Positions 1 through 5,767 of a stretch of 6,929 nucleotides of DNA are shown piece after piece. The stretch covers positions 1-6,929 of the forward strand of contig JAIENF010000545.1 of assembly GCA_019751575.1 (NCBI GenBank), read 5' to 3'. Origin of the DNA: Burkholderiales bacterium (GTDB taxonomy: Bacteria > Pseudomonadota > Gammaproteobacteria > Burkholderiales > CAIKXV01). The notes beneath the pieces were generated by a model. The model searched no databases, was not told the origin of the DNA, and worked only from the letters and a program-made list of their open reading frames with translations. The position numbers and the translations under genes are program-made. How positions within the stretch are numbered: position 1 is the stretch's first letter; each line of letters opens with the position of its first letter.

Positions 1-1
1 G

Positions 2-664
2 CAGGCTGCGCTGGCGATCGATCCGCTGAAGGACGTGCTGCCGGTCACGCAACTGATCGATGCGCCGAATATCCTGGTGGTCACGCCGGCCCTGCCGGTC
101 AGGTCGGTGAAGGAACTGGCCGAGCTTGCCCGGAAGCGGGCCGGCGAGATCGCCTTCGCCTCCTCGGGCGTCGGGTCGGGCACGCACCTGTCAGGGGAAC
201 TCTTCAAGGCGCTGGCAAAGGTGGACCTGATCCACATCTCCTACAAGGGCGGCGGTCCCGCGGTCACCGACCTGCTCGGCGGCCACGTGCCGATGATGTT
301 CTCGACCCTGCCGTCCGTCATGCCGCAGGTGCGCGCCGGACGCCTGCGCGCGCTGGCAGTGACCGGTGCGAAACGCTTCCCGGCTGCGCCCGACATACCC
401 ACGATGATCGAGGCCGGCATTCCGGGCTTCACGTTCAGCGGCTGGAGCGGCCTGTTCGCCCCGGCTGGCACGCCGCGCGACATCCTGCTCCGCGTGGCGG
501 AGGAGACCGGCAAGGTGCTGCGCACCCCCGGCCTGCGCGAGAAGCTGCTGATGCAGGGCGCGGAGCCGGTGGGCAGCAGCCCCGACGAGTTCACAGCGTT
601 CTTCCGCGCCGACCATGCGCGATGGGGGGCGCTGGTGAAGCAGAACGGGTTGAAGGCGGAGTGA
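2..664 (+). CDS. Bug/TctC-family tripartite tricarboxylate transporter receptor, 5'-truncated by window edge
   Basis: This is a periplasmic solute receptor of the Bug (TctC) family, which binds small carboxylates or related organic solutes, some for tripartite tricarboxylate transporters. The reading frame is open from base 2 to a TGA at 662-664 and gives 220 visible residues, beginning QAALAIDPLKDVLPVTQL. The family is usually about 320-330 residues, so roughly the first 100, with the signal peptide and the N-terminal PGGxxDxxAR and RPGAGG loops, lie outside the window. Family features seen are PVTQLIDAPNILVV, the ASSGVGSGTHLSGELF loop, ISYKGGGPAVTDLLGGHV, RAGRLRALAVTGAKR, APDIPTMIEAGIPGF and the C-terminal GTPRDILLRV segment. 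An in-frame GTG at 35 is internal, because the homology clearly runs upstream of it. It faces the Uma2 gene tail to tail across 50 bp. The ligand is unknown. It is only distantly similar to the second Bug receptor at 4773-5762, so it does not look like a recent duplicate. Confidence 0.93.
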   Translation, partial: QAALAIDPLKDVLPVTQLIDAPNILVVTPALPVRSVKELAELARKRAGEIAFASSGVGSGTHLSGELFKALAKVDLIHISYKGGGPAVTDLLGGHVPMMFSTLPSVMPQVRAGRLRALAVTGAKRFPAAPDIPTMIEAGIPGFTFSGWSGLFAPAGTPRDILLRVAEETGKVLRTPGLREKLLMQGAEPVGSSPDEFTAFFRADHARWGALVKQNGLKAE

Positions 665-714
665 TCGAGTGAAGCACTGAAGCCGGTGCCAGGACGCACG
701 CAGGGCCGCCCGGC

Positions 715-1281
715 TCAGCCCAGCAGTTCGTCCACCGTCCATCTGCAATCAACAAACGCAAGCGGCGAAACAAGCGATTTCCCGGAGAAGACGTACGCTT
801 CCGCGTAGCCATCCGCATGCGGCGAACGAAACACCTCGATCGTTCGCGAGCGGGCATCGACCACCCAGTACTCCGGTACGCCATGCGCCGCGTACAGGCG
901 AGCCTTCACCGTCCGATCGAACTGCAGCGACGTGTCGGCTACCTCGATCACCAGCAGCACGTCTTCCGGCAACGGATGGCGCGACGTGTAGAAGTCATCC
1001 CGGGGCGGCAGCAGCACGAGATCGGGCTGCGGCTCGCTGTATTCGGGGGCCTGCACCGGCCGCTGGATGCCGACGATCGCCCGGCGTCCGAGGGCAAGGA
1101 TCAGCGCCTGTGCCAGGCGGTCCACCGTGCCCGCATGCAGCGTGCCGATCGGCGACATTTCAAAGATCTCCCCGTTGATCAGTTCCAGGCGCGCGTCCGC
1201 CGGGAAGACGCCGGCGTCGGTGATCCGGTAGTACTGATCGACGGTCAACTTGATCCGGGTCGGTGATTCGATCGCACCCAT
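715..1281 (-). CDS. Uma2-family PD-(D/E)XK endonuclease-like protein
   Basis: This is a 188-residue protein of the Uma2 (DUF820) family, which has a restriction-endonuclease-like fold. Its biological role is poorly known, and it is abundant in cyanobacteria and many environmental bacteria. Visible signatures, numbered from the chosen Met, are RLELINGEIFEM (E33, E38), an H49 after SPIG, PQPDLVLL (D87), LLVIEVADTS (E113), K126 and the near-invariant GVPEYWVVD block at 134-142. The D87...E113...K126 set matches the nuclease core, so the fold and active site look intact. I chose the ATG at 1279-1281 because the length then fits the family and the conserved domain starts within about 10 residues. 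In-frame ATGs at 1348-1350 and 1396-1398 would add 23 or 39 residues with no family character, and the longest would start inside the inverted-repeat region. No start has a convincing ribosome site. The gene shows no functional link to its transport and hydrolase neighbours and may be a separately acquired singleton. Confidence 0.9.
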   Translation of the reverse strand: MGAIESPTRIKLTVDQYYRITDAGVFPADARLELINGEIFEMSPIGTLHAGTVDRLAQALILALGRRAIVGIQRPVQAPEYSEPQPDLVLLPPRDDFYTSRHPLPEDVLLVIEVADTSLQFDRTVKARLYAAHGVPEYWVVDARSRTIEVFRSPHADGYAEAYVFSGKSLVSPLAFVDCRWTVDELLG

Positions 1282-1362
1282 GGGAATCCGATCAGGCAGC
1301 TGGCACGCGGGACGGGGAGAGTGTCGCGCGCAGCGACTGGCTACGCGCATCCGGAAATCATA

Positions 1363-1420
1363 CGCTGGCGGCCGAAACTCGGGCTGGCAAGACGGCATCT
1401 GACCCCGGGGGCCGCCAGCG
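1363..1420. repeat. Perfect 11-bp inverted repeat with 36-nt loop
   Basis: CGCTGGCGGCC at 1363-1373 is the exact reverse complement of GGCCGCCAGCG at 1410-1420. The arms are 82% G+C or more and would form a stable stem-loop in either strand. The repeat lies downstream of the ABC receptor's stop and upstream of the Uma2 start, in an otherwise gene-free 172 bp. There is no T-run next to either arm, so it is not a standard intrinsic terminator. It could stabilise the receptor mRNA 3' end, or be part of a REP-like element. Confidence 0.6.
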
Positions 1421-1451
1421 GGCGAGCTTCGATAAATCGTCTCTGACCCGG
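1398..1451. repeat. Two direct copies of TCTGACCC(C)GG
   Basis: TCTGACCCCGG at 1398-1408 and TCTGACCCGG at 1442-1451 differ by one C and lie 33 bp apart. The first copy sits in the loop of the 11-bp inverted repeat, and the second ends two bases before the TAA stop of the ABC receptor gene (complement of 1454-1456). Motifs of the GGGTCAGA type occur repeatedly between genes in many Proteobacteria, where some belong to REP elements mobilised by Y1 transposases. Linking this copy to that class is an inference, and no transposase is present in the window. Confidence 0.4.
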
Positions 1452-1453
1452 AT

Positions 1454-3139
1454 TTACTCGAGCCGGAACTGGTGGGCGTAGGTGAACTCGTCGAGCCGCG
1501 CGGTGTAGCGCACGCCGCGTCGCATCGCCCATGAGGCGAACTGGTGGTGCAGCGGGATCACGGCATGGTCGCGCATCGCGATCGCCATCGCTTCGCGCGA
1601 GATCGCATCGCGCTTCTTCGGATCGACGTTGGCCAGCGACGACTGCACCAGCGCATCGACCTTCGGGTTGCTGTATCGGCCCCAGTTCCAGGTGCCCCAG
1701 CCGGTCTCGGCATTGGGCGTGCCGACCAGCGTGCGCAACGCGAAGTCGCCCGCGTTGGAACCCCAGCCCAGCAGCGCGAAGCTGAACTCGTGCTTGCGCG
1801 CACGCGCGAAATACACCGCGACCGGCTGCGTCTCGACCTTCACCGCGATGCCGATGCGCGACAGCATCTGCGCGACGGTCTGCACCACCTGCTCGTCGTT
1901 GATGTAGCGGTCGTTCGGACCATGCAGCGTCATGCCGAAGCCGTCAGGCCAGCCCGCTTCGGCCAGCAGCTTGCGCGCGGCGACCGGGTCGTAGGCGTCA
2001 GGCTTGAGCGTCGGGTTGTTGCCCAGGATGCCGGGGGCGACCACGTTGGTCGCAGGCGTGGCCAGCCCCTCCATCGTCTTCTCGACCAGCGCCCGGCGGT
2101 CGATCGCCATCGAGATCGCCTGCCGCACCCGCGCATCGCGCAGCGGGTTCTTCTCCAGCGGCCGGCCCGACTTGTCGTACACGAACGGCGACCGGTCGCG
2201 CGAATGGTCCGGGTGGAAGAACAGCGTGCGCCACGAGGCGCGCTGTTCGACGACGAACTTCGGGTTGGCGCGCAACTTCGCGATGTCGGCGGTGGGCACG
2301 GCCTCGATCGCGTCGACATCGCCGGACAGCAGCGCCGCCATCCGGGTCGGGTCGCTGGTGATGATGCGCAAGGTCACCCGATCGAACGCGGGCTTCGCGC
2401 CCCAGTGCTGGTCGTTGCGAAGCAGTTCGACTGCATCGCCACGGCGCCAGCTGGAGAAGCGCCACGGCCCGGTACCGATCACCGCCTTGCCGGTGTTGAA
2501 ATCGTCGGTGGAAGCAGACTCCGCGACCTTTCGCGACACGACGAAGATGTTCGACAGGTCGAGCGGCAGCGGGCCGTACGGCGTCGCGGTACGCAGCCGG
2601 ATGGTGTACGGATCGACGATCTCCTTGCCGACCACCGGGCGCGTGAATGCGGTGAACGGCCCCGGGCTCTTCACCAGCAGCGACGGCCGCTCGAGCGAGA
2701 AGATCACGTCTTCGGCGGTCATCTCCTGCCCGTTGTGGAAACGCACGCCTCGGCGCAGCCGGAACTCCCAGGTGGTCGGGTCGACCGCGCGCCAGGATTC
2801 GGCCAGCGCCGGCTGCAGCTGGCCATCGGCATCGACCTGCACCAGCGACTCGAACACGTGGCGCGCGACCGTGTTGTTGGGCGCGGCGTTGAGGAAGTGC
2901 GGGTCGAGCGACGTGACATCGCCTGACAGCGCCAGCCGCAGTGCGGCCGCGCCGGCTGGCGTCGGCCCGGCCGCCAGGGCGAGGACGACAGCGCCGGCCA
3001 GCAGCAGCGCCCCCCCGATCGATGCGCGCAAACGGCTGCGCAGCGGCTTCCCCGCCCACTCCGCCAGCGCACGCCCGCAGGAAGCCGTTTCCAGGAAGTG
3101 GCGCGCCGGGGCGCAGGGGGATTCGCTCATAGCCATCAT
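1454..3139 (-). CDS. Family-5 ABC transporter substrate-binding protein (oligopeptide/dipeptide/nickel class)
   Basis: This is a periplasmic receptor (SBP_bac_5, DppA/OppA-like) that delivers peptides or other solutes to an ABC importer. It is 561 residues long, in the family range of about 500-550 plus a long leader. The N-terminus has a roughly 40-residue polar stretch, a hydrophobic core at about 41-58 and an AGA-A cleavage-like site near residue 64. There is no lipobox, so a soluble periplasmic protein is expected. Domain signatures include LDPHFLNAAPNNTVARHVFE, LAESWRAVDPTTWEFRLRRGV followed by FHNGQEMTAEDVIFS, VIGTGPWRFSSW, DARVRQAISMAIDRRALV and LLAEAGWPDGF. A TGGA ribosome site lies 6 nt before the ATG. 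The gene starts 21 nt after the amidohydrolase stop, which implies cotranscription. No permease or ATPase genes lie in the window, so it is either an orphan receptor or works with a transporter encoded elsewhere. The long n-region leaves the start slightly uncertain; a later non-ATG start is possible. Confidence 0.95.
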   Translation of the reverse strand: MMAMSESPCAPARHFLETASCGRALAEWAGKPLRSRLRASIGGALLLAGAVVLALAAGPTPAGAAALRLALSGDVTSLDPHFLNAAPNNTVARHVFESLVQVDADGQLQPALAESWRAVDPTTWEFRLRRGVRFHNGQEMTAEDVIFSLERPSLLVKSPGPFTAFTRPVVGKEIVDPYTIRLRTATPYGPLPLDLSNIFVVSRKVAESASTDDFNTGKAVIGTGPWRFSSWRRGDAVELLRNDQHWGAKPAFDRVTLRIITSDPTRMAALLSGDVDAIEAVPTADIAKLRANPKFVVEQRASWRTLFFHPDHSRDRSPFVYDKSGRPLEKNPLRDARVRQAISMAIDRRALVEKTMEGLATPATNVVAPGILGNNPTLKPDAYDPVAARKLLAEAGWPDGFGMTLHGPNDRYINDEQVVQTVAQMLSRIGIAVKVETQPVAVYFARARKHEFSFALLGWGSNAGDFALRTLVGTPNAETGWGTWNWGRYSNPKVDALVQSSLANVDPKKRDAISREAMAIAMRDHAVIPLHHQFASWAMRRGVRYTARLDEFTYAHQFRLE

Positions 3140-3160
3140 CGTGCGTCCATCATTGGTTGA

Positions 3161-4633
3161 TCACCACCAGTTTGCCCGCTTGCGCAGCCCGGCGAGCGCG
3201 ATCCGTGCCTCGTCCACCACCTGGCCGGCATCGACCGCCAGCAGCCGACCGCCGCGCTTCAGGATGCGCCCGTCGACCATCACCGTGTCGACGTTCGACG
3301 GCTGCGCCGCCTCGACCAGCATGTGCGCCGGGTCGGTGAACACGCCGAGGTTGATCGCACGCGTGTCGACCATGATCAGGTCGGCGCGCTTGCCCGGCAC
3401 CAGCGAGCCGATGCGATCGGCCATGCCCATCGAACGCGCGCCCTCGATGGTCGCCAGCTCGAGCACGCGGCGCGCCGGCAGCTGGAACTCGTTCTCGGTA
3501 CGGGCATTCTCGGCATTCTGCGTGATCTTCATGATGCCGAACATGTCGGCATTCCCCGACAGGGCAGTGGTGTCCACCGAGAGGCCCATCGGGATGCCGG
3601 CTTCCAGGAAGCGGCTGGTCGGCGGCACGCCGAAGCCGATGCGAAGTTCGCTGAACGGCGAGATGCTCACCGACGCGCCCGATGCAGCCAGCGCCTTCAC
3701 TTCCTCCGGCGTCACCCACACGGCATGGATCGCCTGCAGGTCGTCGCCGAGCAGCCCGTCCTTCGCCAGTTGCGCGATACCGCCGGCCCGGGCGCGCGAG
3801 TTGTTCAGGTGCACCGACACGGGCAACCCGAGCCGGCGAGCCGCCGCCACATCCTCGCGCGTGGCCTCCGCCTTGATCACGCCGGTGCCTCCCGTCGAGA
3901 CGCCGCGCCAGGCGACGCCGAGCGACAGCAGGCCGCCGTTCGAGTGCTGCGACCAGTCTGCGCGCAGCCGCTCGAGGTCGGCGATGTCCATCGGCCGATC
4001 GACCGGATGGCCCTGCATCGTGCCGTAGGAGAACCGGCCGCGCAGGCCGGACTGCTGCAGGCCGCGCAACGCCTCGCGCGCATGCTGCGGCGTGCGGATG
4101 TTGTGGCACCAGTCGTGCACGAAGGTGATGCCGGAGAACACCGCCTCGGCGCTGGCCAGCCGCGCGCTGTGGTACATGTCCGACGCCTCGTACACCCGGC
4201 CGATGCCGAGCGCGGTCGGGAAGTAGCCGAACTTCTTCTCCGAACCCGACATGCTGCGCAGGATCGTGTTCCAGATGTGCCAGTGGGTCTCGACCAGCCC
4301 GGGCAGCACGATCATGCCGCGCGCATCGATCACCTGGGCGCCGGGCACCTGCAACCCGGTGCCCACGGCGACGATCGCGCCATCGCGTACATGGACGTCG
4401 GCCCCGGGCAGGTCGCCGACCTTGCGGTCCATGGTCATCACATGCCCACCACGCACCAGCCATTCGCCGCGCGACGGCAGGCCACCGCTGCCGCCGGTCG
4501 TCGCGCAACCGGCTACCGACAGGGCACCCAGCGCGGCCGTGCCAGCGAGCAACCGCCGGCGCGAGGCATCGGGCTGCGCATCGGGCCGCGCGTCACTGCG
4601 AATGGGAAACATCGGATCTCGGTCGACTGTCAT
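3161..4633 (-). CDS. Tat-exported lipoprotein amidohydrolase (ATZ/TRZ-like metal-dependent hydrolase)
   Basis: This is a 490-residue amidohydrolase-superfamily enzyme, expected to hydrolyse C-N or similar bonds with a bound metal. The N-terminus carries a Tat motif (S24-R25-R26-R27-L28-L29), a short hydrophobic core and a lipobox V40-A41-G42-C43. The mature protein should therefore be exported folded and lipid-anchored. Superfamily marks are a beta-sandwich start (WLVRGGHVMTMD), LPGLVETHWH with metal ligands H117 and H119, H275 in PVSVHLNNS, H303 in AIHAVW, D354 in LSVDTTALSGNADMF and the C-terminal GSLVPGKRADLIMVD. The acidic residue that ATZ/TRZ enzymes usually carry three positions after the third His is Asn278 here. 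The ATG at 4631-4633 has a strong AGGGGGA site 5 nt upstream (4639-4645). An in-frame ATG at 4667-4669 lacks one. The gene is divergent from the Bug receptor and probably cotranscribed with the downstream ABC receptor. The substrate is unknown. Confidence 0.93.
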   Translation of the reverse strand: MTVDRDPMFPIRSDARPDAQPDASRRRLLAGTAALGALSVAGCATTGGSGGLPSRGEWLVRGGHVMTMDRKVGDLPGADVHVRDGAIVAVGTGLQVPGAQVIDARGMIVLPGLVETHWHIWNTILRSMSGSEKKFGYFPTALGIGRVYEASDMYHSARLASAEAVFSGITFVHDWCHNIRTPQHAREALRGLQQSGLRGRFSYGTMQGHPVDRPMDIADLERLRADWSQHSNGGLLSLGVAWRGVSTGGTGVIKAEATREDVAAARRLGLPVSVHLNNSRARAGGIAQLAKDGLLGDDLQAIHAVWVTPEEVKALAASGASVSISPFSELRIGFGVPPTSRFLEAGIPMGLSVDTTALSGNADMFGIMKITQNAENARTENEFQLPARRVLELATIEGARSMGMADRIGSLVPGKRADLIMVDTRAINLGVFTDPAHMLVEAAQPSNVDTVMVDGRILKRGGRLLAVDAGQVVDEARIALAGLRKRANWW

Positions 4634-4772
4634 GTGGGTCCCCCTGGGCGATGGATGAATTCTTGTCATTGTCTTGCCGCGGGCGATAGCGTAGCCGATT
4701 GCCTCCGCACACGCTGTGCAGGAAGGGGCGATATGCTTTGCCTTCCTTCCTCGCCGAATGATGGAGTCGCCG
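4634..4772. promoter_or_regulatory. Divergent intergenic region between amidohydrolase and Bug receptor genes
   Basis: This 139-bp stretch separates two start codons pointing away from each other, so promoters for both units should lie here. It is visibly richer in A/T around 4651-4675 and 4730-4750 than the flanking genes. A TATGCT at 4732-4737 resembles a -10 box for the Bug side, but I find no -35 hexamer at 16-18 bp from it. I also find no convincing pair for the amidohydrolase side. The region contains the inverted repeat at 4720-4747. Confidence 0.5.
4720..4747. repeat. Perfect 7-bp inverted repeat, possible operator or leader hairpin
   Basis: AGGAAGG at 4720-4726 and CCTTCCT at 4741-4747 are exact reverse complements with a 14-bp spacer, ending 25 bp before the Bug receptor ATG. 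The spacing between arm centres is 21 bp, two helical turns, which would suit a dimeric repressor. It overlaps the only -10-like hexamer seen on this strand. With arms this short, chance occurrence is possible. Confidence 0.3.
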
Positions 4773-5762
4773 ATGGGTTCCCCGCCACGCCGCCACCCTC
4801 TGCGCTGCGCCGTCGTGTGTGCCACGTTGCTGGCGTTCGCTGCGCCCGCCTTCGCCCAGTCCTTCCCGGTGAAGCCCCTGCGGCTGATCGTGCGTGCACC
4901 CCCCGGCGGCGGCGACGACCTGCATGCCCGGATGCTCGCCGGCCCGCTGGCGAAGGTCCTGAGCCAGCAGGTGATCGTCGAGTACCGTCCCGGCGCTGGC
5001 GGGCTGGTCGCCTGGGAGTTCACCGCCAAGGCGCCACCGGACGGCTACACGCTGCTGCTCGCGGCCTCCGGCCTGGCCGGCATCCGCAGCCTGCGGCCCG
5101 ACATGCCGGTCGATCCGTGGAAGGACTTCGCCTGGGTATCGAAGGTCGGCACCTTTCCGCTGGTGTTCTACGTGAACAACGCGCTGCCCGCGAAGAACCT
5201 GAAGGAGCTGATCGCGCTCGCGCGCAAGCGGCCGGGCGAACTCAACTACGGGTCTTCAGGCGTCGGTGCAACGCCGCACCTCGCGGCGGAGTACTTCCGC
5301 GGCGCGGCGAAGATCGACATCAACCATGTACCGTTCAAGGGCTCCAGCCAGCTGTACATCGACGTGATGGCCGGTCGCGTCGAGATGGGCACCTCGGTGC
5401 TCGGCGGCACGATCGCTTTCGTCAGGGCCGGCAAGCTGCGTGCGCTGGCCGTCACCTCGGCAACCCGTTCGCCGCAGCTGCCCGATGTACCGACGGTGGC
5501 CGAGGCCGCCGGCCTGCCCGGCTTCGAGTTCACGCCGTTCTACGCCATCGTCACCCAGGGGCAGACCCCGCGCGACATCGTGAACCTGCTGTCGGCGGCG
5601 ATCGGCAAGGTGATGAACGTGCCCGAGTTTCGCGACGGCCTGCTGCAGGCGGGTACCGAACCCGGTGCCAACACGCCCGAGCAGATGCTCGCGCTGGCGA
5701 AGCACGCCGCCGGGCAGATCGACCGCATCGTCAGGACGGCAGGCATCAAGGGAGGCGACTGA
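4773..5762 (+). CDS. Bug/TctC-family solute-binding receptor, complete
   Basis: This is a 329-residue periplasmic receptor of the Bug (TctC) family, matching the usual family length. It has a Sec signal peptide: basic RRHPLR, a hydrophobic stretch at 12-24 and PAFA cleavage after A28. Family motifs follow in order: FPVKPLRLIV; PGGGDDLHAR at 44-53 (fits PGGxxDxxAR, with D49); RPGAGG at 72-77; PPDGYTLLL; then YGSSGVGATPHLAAEYF, VPFKGSSQLYIDVMAGRVEMG, RAGKLRALAVTSATRS, LPDVPTVAEA and GQTPRDIVNLL. The position before RPGAGG, usually Asn, is Tyr71. I chose the ATG at 4773 because GGAG (4763-4766) lies 6 nt upstream and the signal peptide is then standard. ATGs at 4758 and 4761 and a GTG at 4716 are in frame but lack a good ribosome site. 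The gene is 5 nt upstream of the M81 peptidase gene, so the two form an operon. The ligand may be that enzyme's substrate or precursor, but this is inference. Confidence 0.95.
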   Translation: MGSPPRRHPLRCAVVCATLLAFAAPAFAQSFPVKPLRLIVRAPPGGGDDLHARMLAGPLAKVLSQQVIVEYRPGAGGLVAWEFTAKAPPDGYTLLLAASGLAGIRSLRPDMPVDPWKDFAWVSKVGTFPLVFYVNNALPAKNLKELIALARKRPGELNYGSSGVGATPHLAAEYFRGAAKIDINHVPFKGSSQLYIDVMAGRVEMGTSVLGGTIAFVRAGKLRALAVTSATRSPQLPDVPTVAEAAGLPGFEFTPFYAIVTQGQTPRDIVNLLSAAIGKVMNVPEFRDGLLQAGTEPGANTPEQMLALAKHAAGQIDRIVRTAGIKGGD

Positions 5763-5767
5763 CCACC

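Noticed and set aside
681..715. AGCCGG (681-686) and CCGGCT (710-715) as a terminator between the convergent Bug and Uma2 genes
   Set aside because: The stem is only 6 bp with a 23-nt loop and there is no T-run on either side, so it is too weak to call a terminator.
1357..1390. Minus-strand promoter for Uma2: TATGAT (complement of 1357-1362) with TTGCCA (complement of 1385-1390)
   Set aside because: The -10-like hexamer is good but the spacer is 22 bp, well over the usual 16-18, and no better -35 box is at the right distance.
1544..2926. Long plus-strand open frame (460 codons) opposite the ABC receptor
   Set aside because: The product is very rich in Arg, His and Asp with no family motif, and it lies antisense to a gene with clear domain signatures. 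High G+C commonly leaves such antisense frames open.
2004..4028. Very long plus-strand open frame (674 codons) opposite the ABC receptor and amidohydrolase genes
   Set aside because: It is Ser/Arg/Ala-rich, has no recognisable domain and spans the boundary of two well-supported genes on the other strand. It is read as a composition artefact.
3150..4508. Minus-strand frame (452 codons) within the amidohydrolase gene, and a similar one at 5540-6499 opposite the MlrC-like gene
   Set aside because: Both are Arg/Gly/Ala/His-rich alternative-frame translations overlapping genes with conserved catalytic motifs.
4716..4772. Extended GTG start at 4716 for the Bug receptor
   Set aside because: It would put 19 extra residues before a normal signal peptide. 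The ATG at 4773 has a well-placed GGAG and gives a standard leader.
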